A stretch of DNA of 64,000 nucleotides from Olsenella sp. An188. Its GTDB lineage: Bacteria > Actinomycetota > Coriobacteriia > Coriobacteriales > Atopobiaceae. The stretch lies in the NCBI RefSeq assembly GCF_002160255.1, contig NZ_NFKF01000001.1, positions 496,001 to 560,000 on the forward strand. The letters run 5' to 3'. Both the position numbers and the translations under genes were made by a program. Below, piece by piece: positions 46,901 to 53,658 of the stretch (its first letter is position 1; each line of letters starts with the position of its first letter). The notes beneath the pieces were generated by a model that ran no database searches, was not told where the DNA came from, and saw nothing but the letters and a program-made list of their open reading frames with translations.

Positions 46901-48497
46901 TCGCGAGAGCGGCGTCAACGAGAGCGACGCCGCCCTGCGCGAGGACGGAACCGTCGACGAGACGCTGCTCAGGGCAGCCTCCGGCATATGGTTCTCCGGC
47001 CGCACGGACACACGGACCAGCCCCGCGGACAACCTGGGCGCCCTCCCCTACGACACCTACCTCCTCGAGGAGCTCCCCTGCGCCGCCAACGAGGGACACC
47101 GCCTCGTCTCGACGCTCGTGACCATAAGCCGCGACGGCGTGAACCTCGACCTGGGAACCCTGGACGACGAGACCCTCCCCGAGCCCGAGCCCCCGGCCGC
47201 GGCCACGACCCAGCTCTCCGACGCGACGGCCGACCACGACGCCCCGAGCTACGCCGACTCGACCGTCACCGACACGGTCAGCCTGACGAACCTCTCCGTC
47301 GGGGAATCCTACGAGGTGCGCGGGACCCTACGCACCGTGGAGGGCGGCGAGGACGGCGAGAAGGTCGTCGGGCAGGTGCGTGACACCGGGCAGACCTCGT
47401 TCGTCGCGGACAATACGAGCATGGAGGTCCAGATCTCCTTTGACCTCGACGCCGACGCCCTCGCCGGGAAGACCGTGAACGCGGCAGAGGAGCTGCTGTG
47501 CGAAGGCGAGGTCGTGGCGTCCCACGACGACCTCTCAGACGAGGGCCAGTCCGTGCATCTGCCGAGCGTCACGACTTCGGCTCACGACGACGAGACCGGC
47601 AGCCGCGCGAGCGCGGAGACGGGGGCGCGGACCCTGGTCGACACCGTCCGCCTCGAGAACCTCCTCGTGGGAGAGACCTACGTGCTGCGCTCTTCCGCGC
47701 ACGCGCGGAACGTGGCCGAGGACGGCAGCACCTCCGACGGCGGCGTGCTTCCCTCCCCGGGAGGCGGCGAGGCGACGGCGGAGCGCGAGTTCGTGGCCAA
47801 CGCGCAGAACATGGAGGTGACGGTGGAGATAGACTACGACGCCTCCGCGCTCGAGGGGCGAGACGTCGTGGCCTTTGAGGAGCTCAGGCGCTCGGGCGTT
47901 CTTCTCGCCGTGCACGCGGACGTGGACGACGCCGAGCAGACGCTGCGCGTGCCCTCGGTGGAGACGCAGGCCACGGCCGACGCGACCGGGACGCGGGAGC
48001 TGCCCGCCGAGGCGGGCCAGGTCGTGACCGACCTGGCGCACGTGGCGAACCTCGTTGAGGGCGAGACCTACGAGCTCACCGCCACGCTGCACCTCAAGGG
48101 GCGCGACGAGGGCGGCCGCGTCGTCGACCTGGGCGAGCTGACGGACGCCGCAGGCGAGCCGCTCACGGCCACCACGACCTTCGTGGCGCAGGCGGGAGAG
48201 GCGGACGTCGAGCTCTCCCTGCCCGTGGACGCCGAGGCCCTGGCCGGGGAGGAGGTCGTCTTCTTCGAGCGGCTCTCCTCGCGCGGCGTGACGCTCGCCC
48301 TCCACGCGGACATAAACGACGCCGACCAGACGCTCGCCGTGCCCGCACCGGACGAGCCGGCCGCACCCGAGGAGCCTGCGGCCCCCACCGGAGGCGTGCC
48401 GGCCACGGGCGAGGCGGCAGGGATCGCGGCTTCGGTTGCCCTCGCGGGACTCGCGGTCGCGGGCGTGGGCGCGCTGCTCGCGGCCAGGCGCCGCTAG
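43968..48497 (+). CDS. Large thioester/isopeptide cell-wall adhesin (TED, SpaA/Cna-B and VaFE repeats)
   Basis: 1509 residues behind GGAGGGAG. A signal peptide ends near residue 45. An N-terminal thioester domain follows: Cys88 (ATAYCGDKT) and Gln141 in the TQYALW motif would form an internal thioester for covalent attachment to host surfaces. From about residue 220 to 930 come six or more SpaA/Cna-B-like beta domains, several near-identical (EGYLVNEGWSQTFQIREDG). Three VaFE repeats (about 1080-1455) contain VVAFEELRR and VVFFERLSS. The end is a Pro-rich linker, VPATGE sorting signal, helix and RRR. It fits the TIE-protein class of stress-resistant adhesins. No pilin partner or sortase is in the window. 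Confidence 0.93.
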   Translation: MRETRPARPRRRAGTARRAWAVLLALALALGQALGVAGRAGAAAASQGTMTVTRVTDIQDWPDINAPFRNFHSFEASGAGVVEATAYCGDKTMATPGAGTTFSGGYALGSPLVDYILYHGYSSTRTEGYGCTPGKFYVATQYALWLALPDKAGSHAEVHDELTRTYAAVRDAVSQMLSEAQAYADAGGGGPEAGCAVYWPSPDGVLQGMVTRTNPTGTLELAKTSARPALSGGNDLYDLAGAVYGVYSSPECDAASEVVRLTTDATGRAVAAGLPVGTYHVREITPASGFALDSQTHEVRVESASTTRLDVSDAPQADPVTVVIAKVDAETSAGTAQGDATLAGAEFTVRYYAGSYGSADELPGQATRTWVVATGADGTASLDANHLVSGDALYTNSAGDVVLPLGTVTVQETRAPRGYLVTDTSLHLQRVTSSGTLETVEAFVAPAVADEVVRGGVSVPKIDHELEEGVAQGDATLAGAAISIVNASAAPVLVDGAEHAPGEEVMTIVTGADGTASTGADALPYGTYRLGEKSAPEGYRLNATWSVTVSVQQDGQVVQAQTLADEVVRGAAQVAKADADLGESSAQGDATLSGAEISIYNRSESAVLVNGVLYQPGDVVARIVTDASGQAATEPRALPFGTYQARETAAPAGYLVNEGWSQTFQVREDGQVVRLEGLSNAVARGGVVARKADLDWGASSPQGDATLAGAELTIYNQSAAAVVVGGHTYQVGEAVATVATDESGEARSAADALPFGTYEIRETAAPEGYLVNEGWSRTFEIRSHGQVADLTSETDAVADDVIRGGAELRKVDRELLGAGAEDASLPLGAATLAGARIEIANASEHAVVVDDATFEPGEVVLTLVTDERGSCATEADALPFGTYVARETAAPEGYLVNDGWSQTFQIREDGAVTDLTADKDAVDDQVVRGDLSFTKAEEGTQRRMANVAFRLTSQTTGEWHLLVSDENGMVDTSASWNGRESGVNESDAALREDGTVDETLLRAASGIWFSGRTDTRTSPADNLGALPYDTYLLEELPCAANEGHRLVSTLVTISRDGVNLDLGTLDDETLPEPEPPAAATTQLSDATADHDAPSYADSTVTDTVSLTNLSVGESYEVRGTLRTVEGGEDGEKVVGQVRDTGQTSFVADNTSMEVQISFDLDADALAGKTVNAAEELLCEGEVVASHDDLSDEGQSVHLPSVTTSAHDDETGSRASAETGARTLVDTVRLENLLVGETYVLRSSAHARNVAEDGSTSDGGVLPSPGGGEATAEREFVANAQNMEVTVEIDYDASALEGRDVVAFEELRRSGVLLAVHADVDDAEQTLRVPSVETQATADATGTRELPAEAGQVVTDLAHVANLVEGETYELTATLHLKGRDEGGRVVDLGELTDAAGEPLTATTTFVAQAGEADVELSLPVDAEALAGEEVVFFERLSSRGVTLALHADINDADQTLAVPAPDEPAAPEEPAAPTGGVPATGEAAGIAASVALAGLAVAGVGALLAARRR
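44976..46740 (+). repeat. In-frame tandem repeats inside the adhesin gene
   Basis: The segment encoding QGDATLAGAE recurs at about 44976, 45381, 45726, 46071 and (as LGAATLAGAR) 46446. Periods are 405, 345, 345 and 375 bp, all multiples of three. Neighbouring units share long identical stretches and could recombine to change repeat number. Confidence 0.8.
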
Positions 48498-48506
48498 CCG
48501 GCCTGG

Positions 48507-48545
48507 CGCGGGGTCGGGACGCCCTCGGGGGCGCCCGGCCCCGCG
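48507..48545 (+). terminator. Hairpin after the adhesin gene
   Basis: CGCGGGG (48507-48513) pairs with CCCCGCG (48539-48545), with an inner stem CGGGACGCCC/GGGCGCCCG containing a bulged A. No U-tract. Confidence 0.5.
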
Positions 48546-48599
48546 GGCCAACATCACACGCGCAGCCGGCTGGCTGAGCGCACGCAGAGAGGGGCGGCG

Positions 48600-48907
48600 A
48601 TGAAGGGGTTCATGTACCAGGTCGTGCTCTCGCCTGACGAGGGGGTGCCTGGCAGGTCAGCGTCCCCGATCTGCCAGGCTGCTTAACCTGCGGAGACTCC
48701 CGCGAGGAGGCCCTGCTCATGGCTGCGGACGCCATGCGGACCTACGTGGCAGCGCTTCTCGCCGACAAGCGGCCCATCCCGGAGAGCACCACGAGACCCT
48801 GCCCGCCTGGCGCACAGGACTGCATGGTCTTCTTTGAGACGAACGCGGAGTACCTCACGGAGAACGCTCCCGCGGGGGCAGCCCAGCAGCAAAGCGCACT
48901 GGCGTAG
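48600..48907 (+). pseudogene. Frameshifted HicB-family antitoxin gene
   Basis: The first 16 codons (MKGFMYQVVLSPDEGV) and, in a second frame from 48650, WQVSVPDLPGCLTCGDSREE through to the stop at 48905-48907 join into one HicB-like protein of about 100 residues. A single missing base near 48648, beside a run of five Gs, breaks the frame and leads to TAA. The HicB core (YxV.L.pDegg.W.v.vPDLPGC.t.GdsreEAl) is clear. No hicA toxin is adjacent. Probably an orphan antitoxin in decay, unless the shift is a sequencing error. Confidence 0.7.
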
Positions 48908-49314
48908 CCCCACGGGCCGCCGAGCTCGAGGGCGCCGACAAGTTCCGCGCGGAGGACATCGACGACGGCCACCCCGGCCCCTACAACGACTTCAACGGCA
49001 TCACCTCCAAGTACGGAGCTCACTTCATCCTGCGCATCGACAAGATCCTCATGAAGGAGCGCTACTACGACGCCGTCGTGAACGGCGTCACCAAGTCGAG
49101 CTTCCCGCCCGTGCCGGTTGACTACGGCTACCGCGACTCCACCAACTTCTGGTACACGCGCTTCCCGCGCCTCGCCAAGCCCATCGCCGAGCCCATCCCC
49201 GCGGCCAAGGAGGTGGACATCGACTCCATCCGCTACGCCGCCAACCGCGCGGACGACACGGTCAAGTTCATCGACGACGCGCTCAAGAACTTCGTCAAGG
49301 TGCCGCAAACTTCT
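48907..49314 (+). pseudogene. Unidentified gene remnant
   Basis: This stretch has clear coding character (strong third-position GC and an unbroken frame) but no proper start and no matching stop. It reads AAELEGADKFRAEDIDDGHP..., then DYGYRDSTNFWYTRFPRLAK and DDTVKFIDDALKNFVKVP. After that the frame runs into non-coding sequence and the DedA start. An ATG at 49051 exists but lies mid-domain. It looks like the 3' part of a gene joined to the HicB remnant, truncated at both ends. I do not recognise the family. Confidence 0.5.
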
Positions 49315-49394
49315 GTGCAATCGCTGGTTTTTGTCGCCCGCCGCCCCGGGACGGCGATAATTGACGGGCCCCGCTGCCAAGACGAAGGAGCCCC

Positions 49395-50033
49395 ATGGAG
49401 GCTGCGTTCTTTGACTTCATCAACCAGTTTGGCTACCTCGCGGTAGCCGGCCTCATCCTCTTCGAGAACATCTTCCCGCCCATCCCGAGCGAGCTCATCC
49501 TGCCCCTCTCGGGCTTCTTCACCACCACGACGGACATGACGCTGCCGATCACCATCGTCGCGGCCACCGTCGGCTCGGTCGTCGGCGCCTTCCTCCTCTA
49601 CGGCATCGGGCGCCTGCTCTCGCGCGAGCGCCTCATGCGCTTCTTCGCCACGCGCCCGATGCGCCTGCTCGGCTTCAAGCCCGACGACGTCGCGAGCGCC
49701 GTGGACTGGTTCGACCGCAAGGGTCAGATCACCGTCCTCATCTGCCGCTGCGTCCCCATCGTGCGCAGCCTCATCTCCATCCCCGCCGGAACGGCCAAGA
49801 TGAACCCCGCTCGCTTCGCGCTCTACACCCTCGTCGGCTCCGCCGTCTGGAACACGGTGCTCGTGTCCCTCGGCGCGGCCGCCGGCAGCGCCTGGGCCAC
49901 CGTCTCCGCCCAGGCCGAGTGGATCTCCGACGTGGTGAAGTACGTCATCTACGCGATCATCGCCGTCATCGTCATCTTCTGGGTCGTCAAGCGCATCGTC
50001 CCCGCGATCAGGGAGCAGCGCGCCGAGCACTAG
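49395..50033 (+). CDS. DedA family membrane protein
   Basis: 212 residues; ATG 49395 behind GAAGGAGCCCC. Family marks: the re-entrant region GYLAVAGLILFENIFPPIPSE with the conserved Glu and PPIPSE, then GRLLSRERLM and CRCVPIVRSLISIPAGTAKM, the G/F-x-R-x-x-P-x-x-R-x-x-x-x-x-x-AG motif. DedA proteins are proton-coupled phospholipid or undecaprenyl-phosphate flippases needed for envelope stability. It ends in a membrane helix and a basic tail. It lies between the remnants and the GH3 gene, with a 218-bp gap to the latter. Confidence 0.93.
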   Translation: MEAAFFDFINQFGYLAVAGLILFENIFPPIPSELILPLSGFFTTTTDMTLPITIVAATVGSVVGAFLLYGIGRLLSRERLMRFFATRPMRLLGFKPDDVASAVDWFDRKGQITVLICRCVPIVRSLISIPAGTAKMNPARFALYTLVGSAVWNTVLVSLGAAAGSAWATVSAQAEWISDVVKYVIYAIIAVIVIFWVVKRIVPAIREQRAEH

Positions 50034-50150
50034 CCCCTCGGGCGACCCCCGCGCAGCTTGCGCCGCATAACCGACCGCTCGTGCCACGCAGGCACCACTC
50101 GGCGCCCCCCGGGCTATTCTCGGAGCCGGGGCGCTCCCCCTGCGCGCGTG

Positions 50151-50182
50151 CCAATCGTGTCCGCATACGGGCCGATTGTGTC
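50151..50182 (+). promoter_or_regulatory. Direct repeats upstream of beta-glucosidase gene
   Basis: CCAATCGTGTC (50151-50161) and CCGATTGTGTC (50172-50182) are 9 of 11 identical with a period of 21 bp, two helical turns. They lie 70-101 bp before the GH3 start and may bind an AraC-type or similar activator. Confidence 0.55.
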
Positions 50183-50251
50183 AGCGTCGCCGGGGCCTGC
50201 CGCCCGCACCGTATCATCAGGGCGAAGACAAGGCCCCAAGAAGGAGCGCAG

Positions 50252-52738
50252 ATGAGACACGCCGACCTTATTGAGAAGATGTCGCTCGCGGAGAAGTGCG
50301 CCATGCTCCAGGGAGCGACCACCTTCGGAACCCAGCCCATCGAGCGGCTGGGCATCCCGTCCGTCGAGTTCTCCGACGGACCCTCCGGCGTCCGCCACCA
50401 GGCGGGCGCGGCGGACCACCTCGGGCTCAACGCCTCCGAGCCCGCCACCTGCTTCCCCACCGCGGTCACGATGGCGAGCAGCTGGGACGTCGAGCTCGAG
50501 GAGCGCGTCGGCGCCGCCATGGGCGAGGAGGCCGTCTCGCAGGGCGTGGGCACGCTGCTCGGCCCCGGCCTGTGCATCAAGCGCAACCCGCTGTGCGGGC
50601 GCAACTTCGAGTACTTCTCGGAGGACCCGTACCTCACGGGCAAGATGGCCGCGGCCGCCGTGCGCGGCATCCAGTCCGCGGGCATCGGCGCCTGCCCCAA
50701 GCACTTTGCCGTCAACAGCCAGGAGATGCGCCGCCAGGCCTCCGACTCCGTCCTCGACGAGCGCACCCTGCGCGAGATCTACCTCACGGGCTTCGAGGAG
50801 GTCGTGCGCGAGTCCGCGCCCAAGACCATCATGACCTCCTACAACCTCGTGAACGGCACCTACGCCAACGAGAACCCCCACCTGCTCAAGGACATCCTGC
50901 GCGACGAGTGGGGCTTCGACGGCGCCGTCGTGACCGACTGGGGCGGTTCCAACGACCACGTCGCCGGCGTGGCGTCCGGCTCCACCTACGAGATGCCCAA
51001 CCCCGGCCTCGGCTCGGCGCGCGAGCTCATGGACGCCGTCGCCGCGGGCACGCTCTCCGAGCACGACATCGACGAGCGCGTCGACGAGGCCATCGAGCTC
51101 GCCCTCTCCGTGGGCCCGGCCGTCGCCGCCGCCCCGAGCATCTTCGACGTCGACGCCCACCACGCGCTGGCCCGCGAGGCCGCAGCCGCGGGATGCGTGC
51201 TGCTCAAGAACGAGGACTCGCTGCTGCCGCTGCCGGCGCACGCCAAGGTCGCCCTCATCGGTGACTTCGCCAAGACCCCGCGCTACCAGGGCGCGGGCTC
51301 CTCCGCCGTCAACTGCACGCGCGTCGACAGCCTGCTCGACCTCATCGGCGAGACGGACCTCGACCTCGTGGGCTACGAGCCCGGCTTCGACCGCAACGGC
51401 GGCGAGAACGCCTCCCGCCGCTCCGCCGCGCTCGACCTCGCCCGCCGCGCCGACGTGATCCTGCTCTGCCTCGGCCTCACCGAGATCCAGGAGTCCGAGG
51501 GTGCCGACCGGCTCACCATGCGCCTGAACGACAACCAGGTCGAGCTCGCCCACGCCGTCGCCGAGGTCAACCCCAACGTCGTGGTCCTTCTCTCCGCCGG
51601 CTCGTGCGTCGAGACCGACTGGATGGCCGACGCCCGCGCCGTGCTCTACTGCGCGCTCGGGGGCCAGGCCGGCGCCGGCGCCGCCCTCGACGTGGTGCGC
51701 GGCCTCGTCTGCCCCTCCGGCAAGCTGACCGAGACCTGGCCGGTGCGCCTCTCCGACGTGCCCTCCTCGGCCAACTTCCCCTCCGAGGACAGGAACGCCG
51801 AGTACCGCGAGGGAATCTACGTCGGCTACCGCTACTTCCAGACCGCGCACGTCCCCGTTGCCCTGCCGTTTGGCTTTGGCCTCTCCTACACGAGCTTCTC
51901 CTACTCCGAGCTCGAGGCGTCGGCCGAGGGCGTCACCTTCACGCTCACCAACGAGGGCACCTGCGCCGGCGCCGAGGTCGCCCAGCTCTACGTGGCCAAG
52001 CCCGACCACGAGGTCTTCCGCTCCGAGCAGGAGCTCAAGGGCTTCGCCAAGGTCTACCTCGAGCCCGGCGAGAGCCGTCGCGTGAGCATCCCGCTCGACG
52101 AGTCCTCCTTCCGCTACTTCAACGTCAAGACCAACTCCTGGGAGGTCGAGGGCGGCACCTACGAGCTGCGCGTCGGCGCCTCCTCCGAGGACGTCCGCCT
52201 CACCGCCTCCGTCACGCTCGACGGCACCGGCGCCCCCAACCCCTACGAGGGCGTCGACGTGGCCCCGTACGAGGTCGCCAACGTCCTCAAGGTCGACGAC
52301 GGGCACTTCTCGGCGCTTCTCGGCCACCCCATCCCCGACGGCCGCGCGCGGATCGAGCGCAACGTGTGCTTCCGCGACCTCAACCACGGGCGCTCGCTCA
52401 TCTTCTGGATCGTCTGGGTGGTCCTGCGCACGCTCAAGAACTCCGCCGACCGCAAGGGCCAGCCCAACCTCAACGTCCTGTTCATCTGGAACATGCCGCT
52501 GCGCGCCATCGGCAAGATGACCAACGGCATGGCGGACATGGGCGTCGTCGACGCGCTCGTCCGCGAGGTCAAGGGCTTTGGCTGGGGAGGCGTCGTCCTG
52601 TTCGCGCTCGCGCTGCTGCTGAACTGTGGCGTCGGGATCGCCATCCTGCTCTGGGTGCTGTGGATCCTCGTCCCCATCCTGCTCGCCTTCGTCATGAACC
52701 TCGTCAAGAACGGGCAGACCCGGCGCCTGCTGGGCTAG
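50252..52738 (+). CDS. GH3 beta-glucosidase with C-terminal membrane anchor
   Basis: 828 residues from ATG 50252 behind AAGGAGCGCAG. The N-terminal GH3 barrel has LGPGLCIKRNPLCGRNFEYF and the nucleophile Asp in VVTDWGGSNDH (about 230). The C-terminal GH3 domain (ALIGDFAKTPRYQGAGSS) and a fibronectin-III-like domain (about 570-660) follow. Unlike ordinary GH3 enzymes it continues for about 150 residues. This tail has LIFWIVWVVLRTLKN and two clear membrane helices near the end (VVLFALALLLNCGVGIAILL, VLWILVPILLAFVMNL). No signal peptide, so the enzyme probably faces the cytosol while tethered. It is followed after 33 bp by a GtrA-like gene. Confidence 0.9.
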   Translation: MRHADLIEKMSLAEKCAMLQGATTFGTQPIERLGIPSVEFSDGPSGVRHQAGAADHLGLNASEPATCFPTAVTMASSWDVELEERVGAAMGEEAVSQGVGTLLGPGLCIKRNPLCGRNFEYFSEDPYLTGKMAAAAVRGIQSAGIGACPKHFAVNSQEMRRQASDSVLDERTLREIYLTGFEEVVRESAPKTIMTSYNLVNGTYANENPHLLKDILRDEWGFDGAVVTDWGGSNDHVAGVASGSTYEMPNPGLGSARELMDAVAAGTLSEHDIDERVDEAIELALSVGPAVAAAPSIFDVDAHHALAREAAAAGCVLLKNEDSLLPLPAHAKVALIGDFAKTPRYQGAGSSAVNCTRVDSLLDLIGETDLDLVGYEPGFDRNGGENASRRSAALDLARRADVILLCLGLTEIQESEGADRLTMRLNDNQVELAHAVAEVNPNVVVLLSAGSCVETDWMADARAVLYCALGGQAGAGAALDVVRGLVCPSGKLTETWPVRLSDVPSSANFPSEDRNAEYREGIYVGYRYFQTAHVPVALPFGFGLSYTSFSYSELEASAEGVTFTLTNEGTCAGAEVAQLYVAKPDHEVFRSEQELKGFAKVYLEPGESRRVSIPLDESSFRYFNVKTNSWEVEGGTYELRVGASSEDVRLTASVTLDGTGAPNPYEGVDVAPYEVANVLKVDDGHFSALLGHPIPDGRARIERNVCFRDLNHGRSLIFWIVWVVLRTLKNSADRKGQPNLNVLFIWNMPLRAIGKMTNGMADMGVVDALVREVKGFGWGGVVLFALALLLNCGVGIAILLWVLWILVPILLAFVMNLVKNGQTRRLLG

Positions 52739-52771
52739 GCCGTCCCCGCACACGAACCAAGGAGCAAGCAC

Positions 52772-53332
52772 ATGAACTTCTGGAACAACTTCGCCGAGAA
52801 GCACCCCAAGGCAGCCACGTGGATCCGTGAGGGCGGCCTGTTCGTCATCGTCTCCAACGTGATCACCGTCTTCAAGTACCTCATGCTCACGTTCCTGCCG
52901 GCGGCCTTCGCCTTCCTCGGCGACGCCTCCTTCGGCTGGCCGGGCATCCCGGTGACGCTGTTCGGGGAGACCTTCCAGTGGAACATCCTGGGCTACGACC
53001 AGGCGCACGGCGGACTCGCCTACTTCTGCGCCTACATGGTCGCCATGGTGATCGGCGAGTGCATCAACTTCCCGATCCAACGCAGCTTCGTCTTCCGCTC
53101 CAAGGGCAAGGTCGGCCCGCAGATTGCCTGGTACCTGGTGGCGTTCATCATCATCACCTGCATCGTGAACTCCATCAACTGCGTGTGGGTCGCCGTCGCC
53201 GGCATGTTCGTCCCCGACTGGATCTACAACATCGGCACGACGGTCCTGAACGGCGGCATCTCGATGGTCGTCTTCTTCTTCGTGAACAAGAAGATCTTCC
53301 CCGAGGGCGAGGCCAAGGCGGCCGAGAAGTAG
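52772..53332 (+). CDS. GtrA-like membrane protein
   Basis: 186 residues with four hydrophobic helices (about 22-47, 84-98, 112-132 and 150-172). The family box NFPIQRSFVFRSKGKVGPQI lies between helices 2 and 3. GtrA proteins are thought to flip lipid-linked sugars or assist glycosyltransferases. It lies 33 bp after the membrane-tailed GH3 gene with its own site AAGGAGC, so joint function at the membrane is plausible. An 80-residue first half is less conserved. A 16-bp hairpin follows. Confidence 0.75.
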   Translation: MNFWNNFAEKHPKAATWIREGGLFVIVSNVITVFKYLMLTFLPAAFAFLGDASFGWPGIPVTLFGETFQWNILGYDQAHGGLAYFCAYMVAMVIGECINFPIQRSFVFRSKGKVGPQIAWYLVAFIIITCIVNSINCVWVAVAGMFVPDWIYNIGTTVLNGGISMVVFFFVNKKIFPEGEAKAAEK

Positions 53333-53361
53333 CGCCCGGACCTCAAGCGAGAAGCGCCTCT

Positions 53362-53400
53362 CGAGGGGGCGGGCCGGCGGCTGTCCGGCCCGCCCCCTCG
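53362..53400 (+). terminator. Strong hairpin after GH3-GtrA operon
   Basis: CGAGGGGGCGGGCCGG (53362-53377) pairs perfectly with CCGGCCCGCCCCCTCG (53385-53400) around a 7-base loop. It is followed by CCTTGTG, only a weak U-tract. Confidence 0.7.
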
Positions 53401-53658
53401 CCTTGTGCGCGCCTCCTCCCCAGCCGCCGCGAGCGGTCGGGTTTTCTCGGTGAACGGTCATCCATTTTGCTCGAGAAAAAAGCATCAACCACAAGGAGTA
53501 TGTCATGTGGTCGTGATGCGACACAATATGTTGTGTTGTTTGCATTACGACAACGTAAGTTAACTTTTCAGCCTCACGAAGGGGCCGAAACTCTGGTACG
53601 TTGGAGCGTGCCGTTACCCTACGGCCAACATAACGACGAGCAACAAGGAGCGTGACCA
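53401..53658 (+). promoter_or_regulatory. AT-rich control region upstream of pflB
   Basis: This gap is AT-rich and holds nested inverted repeats. ACACAATATGTTGTGT (53521-53536) has perfect 6-bp arms. ACCACA at about 53489 faces TGTGGT at about 53507, and GTCG faces CGAC near 53511-53520. The string TTGTGTTGTTTGCATTACGACAA (53531-53553 region) has Rex-like TTGTG/ACAA ends. Control by a redox or oxygen sensor is expected for pfl but not proven. The ribosome site AAGGAG is at 53645. Confidence 0.55.

Noticed and set aside
43968-48497. Sortase or pilin cluster around the adhesin
   Set aside because: No sortase-like TLXTC motif or second pilin was found within the window.
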